NCBI RefSeq assembly: GCF_001083785.1
Contig: NZ_LAVL01000083.1
Location: 1-36,753, forward strand
DNA length: 36,753 bases
DNA from: Nonomuraea sp. SBT364
GTDB lineage: Bacteria > Actinomycetota > Actinomycetes > Streptosporangiales > Streptosporangiaceae
Direction: 5' to 3'
Position 1 is the first letter of the stretch. Each line of letters begins with the position of its first letter. Positions 17,122-25,554 of the stretch are shown here, in pieces. The notes below the pieces were generated by a model. The model was not told where the DNA came from and searched no databases. It saw nothing but the letters and a program-made list of their open reading frames with translations. Both the position numbers and the translations under genes were made by a program.

Positions 17122-19644
17122 ATGAGTGCACCGGCCATCCCCCTGCGGCTGTCGGCGCCCGAACCCGGGTGGAACGTCGAGGCCGACCTGGTCGTCGTGG
17201 GTTCCGGCATCGCCGGGCTGACGGTGGCGCTGCACTACGCCGAGCTCGAACCCAGGGCCAGGGTCCTGGTCGTCACCAAGGACGTGCTGTCGGCCGGGTC
17301 CACCCGGTGGGCGCAGGGCGGGATCGCCGCCGTGCTGGACCCGGCCGACACCCCCGACGAGCACCTCAGCGACACCCTGCTGGCCGGGGTGGGGCTGTGC
17401 GACGCCGAGGCCGTCAGGGCGCTGGTGACCGATGGGCCGGGCGCGCTGCGGCGGCTGATGGGCCGCGGCGCCGAGTTCGACCGGACCCCCGACGGTCACC
17501 TGCAGCTCACGCGCGAGGGCGGCCACCGGCGCGACCGGATCGTGCACGCCGGCGGCGACGCCACCGGTGCCGAGGTGCAGCGGGCGCTGGCCGAGGCGGT
17601 CCGGGCGAGCGGGATCGAGGTGATCGAGCACGCGCTGGTCCTCGACCTGCTGAAGGACGCGAACGGCCGCGCCAGGGGCGTGACGCTGCACGTGATGGGT
17701 GAGGGCGCGGGCGACGGGGTGGGCGCCGTGCGCGCCCGCGCCGTCGTGCTGGCCACCGGCGGCATGGGCCAGGTCTACTCGTCCACGACGAACCCGCAGG
17801 TGTCCACCGGCGACGGGGTGGCGCTGGCGCTGCGGGCCGGAGCCGTGGTGCGGGACCTGGAGTTCGTCCAGTTCCATCCGACCGTGCTCTGGCTGGGTGA
17901 GGGCGCCACCGGCCAGCAGCCGCTGATCTCCGAGGCGGTCCGGGGCGAGGGCGCGTTCCTGATCGACCATGAGGGCGACCGGTTCATGACCGGCGTGCAC
18001 GAGCTGGCCGATCTGGCGCCGCGTGACGTCGTGGCCAAGGCCATCACCCGGACGATGCGCGAGTCCGGGCACGACCACGTCTACCTGGACGGCCGCCACT
18101 TCGGCGAGGAGAAGTGGCGCTCCAGGTTCCCCACGATCTACGCGGTCTGCCGGGAGCACGGCATCGACCCGGTCAGCGAGCCCGTCCCGGTGGCTCCCGC
18201 CGCCCACTACGCCAGCGGCGGAATCCGTACCGACCTGCGGGGCCGTACCAGCATCGAGGGGTTGTACGCGTGCGGCGAGGTGGCGTGCACGGGCGTGCAC
18301 GGCGCGAACCGGCTGGCCTCCAACTCGCTGCTCGAAGGGCTGGTGTTCGCCGAGCGCATCGCCGAGGACATCCATCGCGTACGGCCCGAACCGGGCGAGC
18401 CGGTCGTGGCCGGGGCGGCCGAGGGGCTGACGGACCCGAGGGCGCGCGGCCGGATCCAGGCGCACATGAGCGCCGGAGCGGGCGTCCTGCGCAGCCGCGC
18501 GTCGCTCACGGCCACGGTCCGGGCGCTGCGCGATGCCAGGTGGACCCCGGTCCACGTGGCCTCGTGCACCGAGTCGTGGGAGACGACGAACCTGCTCACC
18601 GTCGCGACCGTACTGGCCGGCGCGGCGGCGGCACGGCAGGAGACGCGCGGCTCGCACTGGCGGGAGGATTTCCCCGACCTCGACGACGAATGGCTGGGGC
18701 ACCTGGACGTGACCCTGACGGAGGAGGGCGTGCACATGACCTACACCCCGCACGGTGACGCGATGCCGCGGCGCCTGGCACAGGAGCTGGCCGCCGCCGG
18801 AGTGGATCCGGCCGAGATCGACGCGGTGATCGACCGGGCGCTGGCCGAGGACCTCCAGGCGGCCGGCGACGTGACGAGCCTGGCGACGGTCCCGGCCGGG
18901 CACCGGTCGGTGGCCGACATGGTGGCCCGCGCCGACGGCGTGGTGGCCGGGCTGGCGGTGGCCGAGGCGGTGTTCGCCCGCCTGGGCGCGGGCCCGGCCG
19001 AGCGCCGGGTCAAGGACGGCGAGCGGGTGCGCAGGGGCGACGTGCTGATGACGGTGGAGGGCCCGACCAGGACCCTGCTGACCGCCGAGCGCACCGCGCT
19101 GAACCTGCTCACGCACCTGTCCGGCATCGCCACGCTGACCGGACGCTGGGTGGCGGCGATCAGCGGCACCGGGGCGCGGGTACGTGACAGCCGCAAGACG
19201 CTGCCGGGGCTGCGGGCCCTGGAGAAGTACGCGGTGCGCTGCGGCGGCGGCGTCAATCACCGCATGTCGCTGTCGGACGCGGCCCTGATCAAGGACAACC
19301 ACGTGGTGGCCGCGGGCGGGGTCGCCGAGGCGTTCCGCGCGGTGCGCGAGCGCTACCCCGACGTGCCGATCGAGGTGGAGGTCGACAGCGTCGAGCAGCT
19401 CGAAGCGGTGCTCGCCGAGGGGGCCGACCTGATCTTGCTGGACAACTTCACGGTGGAGCAGACGGTCCGAGCCGTACAAATCGCTAAAAAGGGGGCGAAA
19501 AACGCGGTTGCGCTGGAGGCCAGCGGGGGATTGACCTTGGAATTGGCGCGTGATGTGGCCGAAACTGGCGTGGACTACCTTGCGGTGGGAGCGCTGACCC
19601 ACTCGGCGCCCGCCCTGGACGTCGCACTGGATCTACGGGGGTAA
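17122..19644 (+). CDS. nadBC: Fused L-aspartate oxidase / quinolinate phosphoribosyltransferase (NadB-NadC)
   Basis: Single 840-aa frame joining two NAD-synthesis enzymes. Residues 1 to about 545 are NadB: FAD motif GSGIAG at 27-32, STRWAQGG at 60-67, then the succinate-dehydrogenase-like fold. Residues 548-840 are NadC: RK (691-692) and HR (713-714) of the phosphoribosyl site, IKDNH and DNF further on. The first makes iminoaspartate, the second turns quinolinate into nicotinate mononucleotide; NadA, the step between, is not in the window. GAGGAG at 17110-17115 supports ATG 17122. ATG 18763 at the joint has only a weak SD, so separate NadC translation is unlikely but possible. Confidence 0.93.
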   Translation: MSAPAIPLRLSAPEPGWNVEADLVVVGSGIAGLTVALHYAELEPRARVLVVTKDVLSAGSTRWAQGGIAAVLDPADTPDEHLSDTLLAGVGLCDAEAVRALVTDGPGALRRLMGRGAEFDRTPDGHLQLTREGGHRRDRIVHAGGDATGAEVQRALAEAVRASGIEVIEHALVLDLLKDANGRARGVTLHVMGEGAGDGVGAVRARAVVLATGGMGQVYSSTTNPQVSTGDGVALALRAGAVVRDLEFVQFHPTVLWLGEGATGQQPLISEAVRGEGAFLIDHEGDRFMTGVHELADLAPRDVVAKAITRTMRESGHDHVYLDGRHFGEEKWRSRFPTIYAVCREHGIDPVSEPVPVAPAAHYASGGIRTDLRGRTSIEGLYACGEVACTGVHGANRLASNSLLEGLVFAERIAEDIHRVRPEPGEPVVAGAAEGLTDPRARGRIQAHMSAGAGVLRSRASLTATVRALRDARWTPVHVASCTESWETTNLLTVATVLAGAAAARQETRGSHWREDFPDLDDEWLGHLDVTLTEEGVHMTYTPHGDAMPRRLAQELAAAGVDPAEIDAVIDRALAEDLQAAGDVTSLATVPAGHRSVADMVARADGVVAGLAVAEAVFARLGAGPAERRVKDGERVRRGDVLMTVEGPTRTLLTAERTALNLLTHLSGIATLTGRWVAAISGTGARVRDSRKTLPGLRALEKYAVRCGGGVNHRMSLSDAALIKDNHVVAAGGVAEAFRAVRERYPDVPIEVEVDSVEQLEAVLAEGADLILLDNFTVEQTVRAVQIAKKGAKNAVALEASGGLTLELARDVAETGVDYLAVGALTHSAPALDVALDLRG

Positions 19645-19647
19645 TCG

Positions 19648-20430
19648 ATGCTGCTCACGATCGACGTCGGCAACACGCACACGGTGCTCGGCCTCTTCGA
19701 AGGCGAGGACGTCATCGAGCACTGGCGGCTGGCCACCGACGCCCGCCGCACCGCCGACGAGATCGCCGTCGTCCTGCAGGGGCTGCTCGGGCAGTCGCCG
19801 TTGCTCAAGGGCGCCGACGTGGGCGGCATCGCGATCTGCTCCACCGTGCCGAGCGTGCTCAACGAGATGCGTGAGATGTGCCGCCGCTACTACGGCGACG
19901 TGACGGCCGTGGTCGTGGAGCCGGGCATCCGCACCGGGGTGCCGGTGCGGATGGACAACCCCAAGGAGGTCGGCAGCGACCGCATCGTCAACGCGCTGGC
20001 CGCCATCGACCAGTACGGCGGGCCGTGCATCATCGTCGACTTCGGCACCGCGACCTCGTTCGACGCGGTGTCGGCCAAGGGCGAGTACGTCGGCGCGGTC
20101 ACCGCGCCCGGCATCGAGATCTCCGTCGACGCGCTCGCCGCGGCCGGGGCGCAACTGCACAAGGTCGAGCTGATCCGGCCCCGCTCGGTGATCGCCAAGA
20201 ACACCGTCGAGGCGCTCCAGGCCGGCATCATCTACGGCTTCGCCGGTCAGGTCGACGGCATCGTCGAGCGGATGGCCGCCGAGCTGGCCGACGACCCCGA
20301 CGACGTGACCGTGGTCGCCACCGGCGGCCACGCGGCGCTCGTGGTGGGCGAGTCGCGCTGCATCGACGTGCACGAGCCCTGGCTGACACTCATCGGGCTG
20401 CGGCTGATCTACCAGCGCAACACCGCATAA
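19648..20430 (+). CDS. coaX: Type III pantothenate kinase
   Basis: Phosphorylates pantothenate, the first step to CoA (260 aa). The ASKHA-fold motifs are DVGNTHT at 6-12, DFGTATSFD at 131-139 and TGGHA at 225-229. Type III enzymes are known to resist CoA feedback. It starts 3 bp after nadBC with a GGGGG stretch as ribosome site, so DUF2520-panC-nadBC-coaX is most likely one CoA/NAD operon, closed by a strong hairpin. Confidence 0.95.
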   Translation: MLLTIDVGNTHTVLGLFEGEDVIEHWRLATDARRTADEIAVVLQGLLGQSPLLKGADVGGIAICSTVPSVLNEMREMCRRYYGDVTAVVVEPGIRTGVPVRMDNPKEVGSDRIVNALAAIDQYGGPCIIVDFGTATSFDAVSAKGEYVGAVTAPGIEISVDALAAAGAQLHKVELIRPRSVIAKNTVEALQAGIIYGFAGQVDGIVERMAAELADDPDDVTVVATGGHAALVVGESRCIDVHEPWLTLIGLRLIYQRNTA

Positions 20431-20471
20431 GACGGGCGGCCCCCCGCTCGGGAAGAGGGCCGCCCGCCGTC
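20431..20471. terminator. Hairpin terminator between coaX and the convergent gene
   Basis: GGGCGGCCC and GGGCCGCCC pair in a 9-bp stem, extended by GAC/GTC at the base, beginning directly after the coaX stop. Its position between convergent genes suggests it serves both. Confidence 0.8.
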
Positions 20472-20480
20472 TGTGGACGA

Positions 20481-20951
20481 TCACTCGCTCTCGGCGGCGT
20501 AGAGGTAGGCCCAGTGGCCGCACTTGCTCACCCAGTGCTTGTGCGGGTGCACCTGGCAGACCTTGACCCGCAGCGCGGAGACGTCGTCGACGCTGAAGCC
20601 GAACTTCTTGTGGCCGGGGTAGCCGCAGTACTTCTTGCTGTAGACCTCGTCCCAGTCGTGGTCGAAGTCGGCGGCCTGAAACTTCACGTAGGCGCACTTG
20701 CCGCCCTGGGCGTAGCTGCGGGCGTCCTTGTCGTACAGCTTGCCCTTGACGTGGACGGTGTTGGACTCCTGGTCCTCGTCCCACTCGACGCCCACCCAGC
20801 CCGTGGCCTTGGCCAGGTGGTGCTTGGCGTAGACGGAGCCCCAGTGGTCGCTCTGGTCGTACGGGCCGGAAGCGGCGGCGGCCGGGGTCGCGAGAACGAG
20901 CGTGCTGGTCGCGGCGGCGGCGAGGAGCCCAATCGTGATCTTCTTGAACAT
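20481..20951 (-). CDS. Small secreted four-cysteine protein
   Basis: 156-aa protein with a clear Sec signal peptide (MFKK then a hydrophobic run, cleavage near TPAAAA-SGPYD, about residue 27). The mature part is rich in His, Lys, Asp, Tyr and Trp and has four Cys (86, 109, 132, 144), probably two disulfides. I recognise no family. ATG 20951 has AAGGAGA 5 nt upstream; the longer frame to 21128 lacks support. It is divergent from lysS and convergent with coaX. Confidence 0.75.
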   Translation of the reverse strand: MFKKITIGLLAAAATSTLVLATPAAAASGPYDQSDHWGSVYAKHHLAKATGWVGVEWDEDQESNTVHVKGKLYDKDARSYAQGGKCAYVKFQAADFDHDWDEVYSKKYCGYPGHKKFGFSVDDVSALRVKVCQVHPHKHWVSKCGHWAYLYAAESE

Positions 20952-21082
20952 GATCTCTCCTTGAGCTCCTTCCTGAGCCGGCTCCGTACCGGTTCCGCTG
21001 AGCTCGTGAGTCATGAGTAACGCCGCGTGCTTGCAGCACCCCTTCACGGGACCGACGAGGACTTGCAGCCGGCCGTATCCCC

Positions 21083-21088
21083 TACGCT
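21083..21088 (+). promoter_or_regulatory. Putative -10 for leaderless lysS transcript
   Basis: TACGCT fits TANNNT and lies 8 nt before GTG 21097; no SD precedes the gene. TTGCAG at 21063 is too close to be a standard -35. Confidence 0.4.
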
Positions 21089-21096
21089 TTGATGCT

Positions 21097-22578
21097 GTGA
21101 GCGACGAACTTCCCGAGCAGATGCGCATCCGGAGGGAGAAGCTCGACCGCCTTCGCAGCCAAGGCGTCGACCCTTACCCGGTGAACTTTCCCCGCACGGC
21201 CACCAACGCCGAGGTCAGGGAGAAATACCAGGGCCTGGAGCCCGACACCCAGACCGGTGACCGGGTGGGCGTCGCCGGCCGCGTCATGCTCAACCGCGTG
21301 GGCGGCAAGCTCTGCTTCGCCACGCTCCGCGACGGCAGCGGCGACCTGCAGGTGATGATCTCGCTCGACAAGGTCGGCGAGGAGTCCATGGCGGCCTGGA
21401 AGCACGACGTCGACCTCGGCGACCACGTCGGCGTCGAGGGCGAGGTGATCACCTCCCGGCGCGGCGAGCTGTCCATCCTGGCCGACAGCTGGCAGATCAC
21501 CGCCAAGTGCCTGCGCCCGCTGCCGGAGAAGCACGTCGGGCTCACCGACCCCGAGGCGCGGGTCCGGCAGCGCTACGTCGACCTCATCGTCAACGACGAG
21601 GCCCGCGAGATGGCCCGCATCCGCAGCGCCACCGTGCGCGCGGTCCGCGACTTCTGGCACGAGGAGGGCTACCTCGAGGTCGAGACGCCGATGCTGCAGC
21701 CGATCCACGGCGGCGCGGCGGCCCGGCCCTTCAAGACCCACATCAACGCCTACGACATGGAGCTCTACCTTCGCATCGCGATCGAGCTCTACCTCAAGCG
21801 GCTGGTCGTGGGCGGGATCGAGAAGGTCTTCGAGATCAACCGCAACTTCCGCAACGAGGGCGCGGACTCGACGCACAACCCCGAGTTCACCATGATCGAG
21901 GCTTACGGCACCTACCTCGACTACAACGACATGGCCGACCTCACCCAGCGGATGTACCAGAAGGCCGTGGTGGCCGCGCTCGGCACGACCGTGGTCGTGC
22001 ACGACGGCGTCGAGGTCGACCTGGGGCTGCCCGAGTGGCCGCGGGTCAAGCTCTACGACCTGGTCTCCGACGCGGTGGGCGAGGAGGTCACCACCGAGAC
22101 GCCGCTGGAGCGGGTCCGCGCGCTGGCCGACAAGCACGAGGTGCACTGGGACGCCAAGTGGGGCCAGGGCAAGCTGGTCCAGGAGCTGTTCGAGGAGCTG
22201 GTCGAGCACACGCTGATCCAGCCCACGTTCGTCATGGACTACCCGCTGGAGACCTCCCCGCTGACCCGGCAGCACCGCGACAACCCGCTGCTCACCGAGA
22301 AGTGGGACCTGATCGGCTTCGGCACCGAGCTCGGCACCGCCTACTCGGAGCTGGTCGACCCGGTCGAGCAGCGCCGCCGCCTGGTCGAGCAGTCGCTGCT
22401 GGCGGCCGGCGGCGACCCGGAGGCCATGCAGCTCGACGAGGACTTCCTCCAGGCGCTCGAGTACGCCATGCCCCCGACGGGCGGCATGGGCGCCGGCATC
22501 GACCGGATGATCATGGCTTTCACCGGCAGGAACATCCGCGAGACGATCCTCTTCCCGCTGGTCAAGCCCTCCCGTTGA
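21097..22578 (+). CDS. lysS: Lysyl-tRNA synthetase, class II
   Basis: Charges tRNA-Lys (493 aa). N-terminal OB-fold anticodon domain (about 55-150), then the class II core with motif 2 FEINRNFRNEG at 245-255 and motif 3 GGMGAGIDR at 462-470. The start GTG 21097 (VSDELPEQ) gives the normal length; the frame open to 21013 adds a non-conserved leader. The last 17 bp overlap tail to tail with the second P450 gene. In mycobacteria lysS is followed directly by lsr2 and clpC; here about 6 kb of other genes intervene. Confidence 0.96.
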   Translation: MSDELPEQMRIRREKLDRLRSQGVDPYPVNFPRTATNAEVREKYQGLEPDTQTGDRVGVAGRVMLNRVGGKLCFATLRDGSGDLQVMISLDKVGEESMAAWKHDVDLGDHVGVEGEVITSRRGELSILADSWQITAKCLRPLPEKHVGLTDPEARVRQRYVDLIVNDEAREMARIRSATVRAVRDFWHEEGYLEVETPMLQPIHGGAAARPFKTHINAYDMELYLRIAIELYLKRLVVGGIEKVFEINRNFRNEGADSTHNPEFTMIEAYGTYLDYNDMADLTQRMYQKAVVAALGTTVVVHDGVEVDLGLPEWPRVKLYDLVSDAVGEEVTTETPLERVRALADKHEVHWDAKWGQGKLVQELFEELVEHTLIQPTFVMDYPLETSPLTRQHRDNPLLTEKWDLIGFGTELGTAYSELVDPVEQRRRLVEQSLLAAGGDPEAMQLDEDFLQALEYAMPPTGGMGAGIDRMIMAFTGRNIRETILFPLVKPSR

Positions 22579-23737
22579 GCCGCACCGGCAGGGTGGCGAG
22601 CCCGCGCAGCACCAGGTTCCCCTTGTACGGCGGCGCGGGGTCGGCCAGCTCCAGCTTCGGCGCCGCCTGAGCCAGCGCGCGCAGCGCGATCTCGCCCTCC
22701 AGCCTGGCCAGCGGCGCCCCGAGGCAGAAGTGGATGCCCAGCCCGAACGCCAGATGCCGGCCCGGCGCCCGCTCCACGTCGAAGCGGTCCGGGTCGGCGA
22801 ACACGGCGGGGTCGCGGTTGGCGGCCCCGACCAGCGCCAGCACCGCGCCACCCGCGGGCACGGCCGTCCCGGCCAGCTCCACGTCCTCCAGCGCGACGCG
22901 CGTCGTCAGCTGCACCGGCGGGTCGTACCTCAGCACCTCCTCGACCACCTGCTGGGGCCGGTCGGCGGCGCGCCCGAGCACGCCGTGCCCGACCAGGTTG
23001 AGCACGCCGTTGGCGATGAGGTTGACGGTCGTCTCGTGCCCGGCCACGAGCAGCAGCACGCAGGTGCCCAGCAGCTCCTGCTCGGTCAGCTCGTCGACCT
23101 GGGCGAGCGCGCTGAGCAGGTCGTCGCCGGGCCGCTCGCGCCGCAGCGCGATGAGATGGCGGAAGTAGTCACGGAACTCCTCCCGGTCCCGCTCGGTCCG
23201 CGATGCCAGGTCCGGCGGCACGATGGGGTCCAGGCTCCTGGCCAGCGTCTCGCTCCAGCCGCGGAAGCGCTCGTGGTCCTCGGGCGGCACGCCGAGCATC
23301 TCGCTGATCACCATGACCGGCAGCGGGTAGGCGAACGCGCTCATCAGATCCGCCTCGGCGGGCAGCGCCTCGATGAGCCCGGCGGTGATGGCCTCGATCC
23401 GCGGCCGCAGCCGTCTGATCATCCCCGGGGTGAACGCCCGGCTGACCAGGCCGCGCATCCGCGTGTGGTCCGGCGGGTTCATCATCAGGAACGACCTGGG
23501 GGGCTCGCCGTCGGAGGGCGCGCCGTGGCCGAAGCGGGGGTCGCGCAGCACCGCGGAGCACAGCTCGTACGTGGTGGCGACGAGAAGCCCGCCCCGGGTC
23601 CGCAGCAGCGCGTCACGGTCGCGGAGCTCGCGGTAACGGGCATACGGGTCACGCAGGAAGTCGGGATCCGACGGGTCGAACCCGAGCATGTCCGTCGGCG
23701 TCAAAGGAGCGTAGTCAGGATCGCTGTGGTCGATCAT
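22562..23737 (-). CDS. Cytochrome P450 (second copy)
   Basis: 391-aa soluble P450. I-helix AGHETT at 232-237, ExxR Glu267-Arg270, heme loop FGLGIHFCLG with Cys338. The start is taken as ATG 23737 (MIDHSDPDY); a TTG at 23782 would add 15 residues. Its end overlaps the lysS end by 17 bp, so the two messages are complementary there. No redox partner gene is adjacent and the substrate is unknown. The divergent small HTH gene shares its upstream region and could be a local regulator. Confidence 0.93.
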   Translation of the reverse strand: MIDHSDPDYAPLTPTDMLGFDPSDPDFLRDPYARYRELRDRDALLRTRGGLLVATTYELCSAVLRDPRFGHGAPSDGEPPRSFLMMNPPDHTRMRGLVSRAFTPGMIRRLRPRIEAITAGLIEALPAEADLMSAFAYPLPVMVISEMLGVPPEDHERFRGWSETLARSLDPIVPPDLASRTERDREEFRDYFRHLIALRRERPGDDLLSALAQVDELTEQELLGTCVLLLVAGHETTVNLIANGVLNLVGHGVLGRAADRPQQVVEEVLRYDPPVQLTTRVALEDVELAGTAVPAGGAVLALVGAANRDPAVFADPDRFDVERAPGRHLAFGLGIHFCLGAPLARLEGEIALRALAQAAPKLELADPAPPYKGNLVLRGLATLPVRLNGRA

Positions 23738-23826
23738 CGTGCCCCGATAAGTGACGACATATGGCGAGTACTTCACATACAACGGATCATGTCAATGGAG
23801 GAGGTCAAGTGCGGCAGATCTCGTGC

Positions 23827-23856
23827 TTGACGATGATTCCTGGATGCGTTTACCGT
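23827..23856 (+). promoter_or_regulatory. Promoter of the small HTH gene
   Basis: TTGACG (23827-23832), an 18-bp spacer and TACCGT (23851-23856) form a good housekeeping-type promoter. The RNA would start near 23863, leaving about 64 nt of leader before ATG 23927. Confidence 0.6.
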
Positions 23857-23926
23857 CTGCGAGACGAGCAGCTTGGCTCGGACCGTAGACGTCTCCGAGT
23901 GGTGCTGTTGGGGGGGAGGGCTCCCG

Positions 23927-24139
23927 ATGGATGTGCTCACAGAAGGCGTTGAGCTCAGCCATGCCGATCTGGCGTTGCTGGCCGAGCTGGCCAAGGGTGT
24001 CACCGTGGATCGGGTCGGACGGCGTCTGGATATCAGCGGTCGCACGGTGCGGCGGAGGCTGCGCGGCATCTGCGACCGCATCGGTGTGGCCACCGCGATC
24101 GAGGCGGTGGCCTGGGCTGCCAGAAGGCAGCTCATCTGA
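23927..24139 (+). CDS. Orphan LuxR/GerE-type HTH protein
   Basis: 70-aa protein that is almost only a GerE-like helix-turn-helix: ADLALLAELAKGVTVDRVGRRLDISGRTVRRRL, then a dimer-helix-like end. There is no receiver or sensor domain. ATG 23927 has GGAGG 7 nt upstream; a TTG at 23873 would add 18 odd residues (EWCCWGGG) and is rejected. It probably binds DNA as a small regulator; targets are unknown. It converges with the NlpC/P60 gene, 4 bp apart. Confidence 0.75.
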   Translation: MDVLTEGVELSHADLALLAELAKGVTVDRVGRRLDISGRTVRRRLRGICDRIGVATAIEAVAWAARRQLI

Positions 24140-24143
24140 GCCG

Positions 24144-25136
24144 CTAGTCGGCGATGCGTACGGCTCCGGCGAAGGGGCGGCGGGCGATGGACGCGATGCG
24201 CACCACATCACCGGTGCGCGGCGCGTGCACCATCATGCCGCCGCCCAGGTAGATGCCCACGTGGTGCAGGTCGCTGTAGAAGAAGACCAGGTCGCCCGCG
24301 CGCAGCTCCTCCTTGGAGATGTGCCGGCCCGCGGTCCACTGGTCGCCGGTGTAGTGCGGCAGCGAGATGCCCACGCGCTGGTAGGCGGCCATCACCAGGC
24401 CGGAGCAGTCGTAGCCGCGCGGGCCTTCGGCGCCCCAGATGTACGGCTTGAGCTGCTGGGTGAGCGCCCACTTGGCCGCCTGCGCGGCCTTGCCCGAGCC
24501 GGGGACCGGCAGGTTGACCTTGACCGCGGGGGTGCCGGGCTGGCCGGCCTCGCCGAGCGCGCGCCTGAACAGGTTGCTCTCGACCTTGGCGACGAGCTTG
24601 ACGATGCGGTCGCGCTTGCCGTCGAGGTCCTTGACGATCTTCGAGACCTCGGTGATGCGGGCCTTGGCGCTGGTCCTGGCCCGCTCGGCCGCCTCCATGG
24701 CCTTGGTGAGCTGCAGGATCTCCTCGCCCTGCTGCTGCTGGAGCGCGTAGTTGGTGGCCGCCTTGTCGAGGAAGCCCTCGGGGTCGCCTGAGTTGACGAA
24801 CGCCAGCGTCCCGTTCATGCCACCGTTGATATAGGTGGTCTGGGCCAGCAGGACGGCCTTGGCGCGCTTGTCGGCCAGTTCGGCCTCGCTGGCGGCCAGC
24901 ACCTTCTTGGCGTTGTCTGCGGCCTTCTGGGCCGTCTTGAGCTTCTCCCGCTGGCCGTTGTACTGCTCGGCCAGCGTCTCGATGTCCAGGTGCATCTCCT
25001 CGACCTGCTCGGAGAGCTCCTTGAGTGAAGGCTTGGGGTCGGCGGCGGCGGAGCCCATGGGCAGAGCGAAGACGAACGCGGCCACGGCGGCCAGGCCGAC
25101 GACACCGAATCGCTGCTTGCCATTACGCCTGTCCAA
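24144..25136 (-). CDS. Secreted NlpC/P60 peptidoglycan hydrolase
   Basis: 330-aa cell-wall endopeptidase of the RipA/CwlO-like layout. Signal peptide 1-32 (cleavage near SAAA-DP), a long coiled-coil at about 36-190, and an NlpC/P60 domain at about 216-330 with the catalytic Cys244 (YDCSGL), His292 (HHVGIY) and His304 (MVHAP). It cuts peptide stems of peptidoglycan outside the cell. The start is TTG 25136, with AAGGAG 5 nt upstream. The message begins with a c-di-AMP riboswitch, so hydrolase levels should follow the DisA product. Confidence 0.93.
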   Translation of the reverse strand: MDRRNGKQRFGVVGLAAVAAFVFALPMGSAAADPKPSLKELSEQVEEMHLDIETLAEQYNGQREKLKTAQKAADNAKKVLAASEAELADKRAKAVLLAQTTYINGGMNGTLAFVNSGDPEGFLDKAATNYALQQQQGEEILQLTKAMEAAERARTSAKARITEVSKIVKDLDGKRDRIVKLVAKVESNLFRRALGEAGQPGTPAVKVNLPVPGSGKAAQAAKWALTQQLKPYIWGAEGPRGYDCSGLVMAAYQRVGISLPHYTGDQWTAGRHISKEELRAGDLVFFYSDLHHVGIYLGGGMMVHAPRTGDVVRIASIARRPFAGAVRIAD

Positions 25137-25150
25137 CCAAGCTCCTTCCC

Positions 25151-25316
25151 TCGACGCCTACCGGGTTAGCTGACGGGTTCGGGCCGGAGCAGCCCTACCG
25201 AGCCGTGGCTCGGATTCACCCCTGGCAGCGGGTCAACGCCGCCGGCGGGTCCCCGGCTCCCCTCGCGGGGATTGGGCGTGCCGTCCGCGCGTTGTGCGCG
25301 GGTGACATCGTCGCTG
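25151..25316 (-). ncRNA. c-di-AMP riboswitch (ydaO/yuaA type)
   Basis: The minus-strand RNA carries the hallmark blocks GGGGUGAAUCCG, CGGUAGGG, and GAACCCGUCAGCUAACCCGG followed by UAGGCGUCGA, and a 5' CGACG segment that can close helix P1 with the 3' CGUCG. The order and spelling match the ydaO class known to bind c-di-AMP and to sit before cell-wall hydrolase genes (e.g. rpfA) in actinobacteria. Binding is expected to reduce expression. The 3' edge lies about 15 nt before the TTG start. Confidence 0.9.
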
Positions 25317-25317
25317 G

Positions 25318-25346
25318 ACACTAATGCACTCCTGGTTCCTGCTCAA
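25318..25346 (-). promoter_or_regulatory. Promoter of the riboswitch/NlpC-P60 transcript
   Basis: TTGAGC (25346-25341), exactly 17 bp, then TAGTGT (25323-25318) on the minus strand. The start point falls near 25311, at the base of the riboswitch P1 helix. Upstream lie two TTGTGA direct repeats (25392-25387 and 25378-25373), 8 bp apart, and the palindrome CTCGTGACGAG (25399-25409), which may be activator or repressor sites. Confidence 0.65.
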
Positions 25347-25554
25347 CCGGAACTGCCGAGTCTGTAGAGGTTTCACAACCGACGGGTCACAAGGTGATCT
25401 CGTGACGAGCCGTACAGAAAAGACTTTATGCCCTCTTTGCCCCAGGTTCTCCCGATCGTGAAACTGTAGGAATCGTGCAATCCGGAGCGTGCACGCGCGG
25501 TGACGGTCCGGGAGTTAGGGTCGAGCCGTAATGGGGTCTGTACTCTGGATGGCC

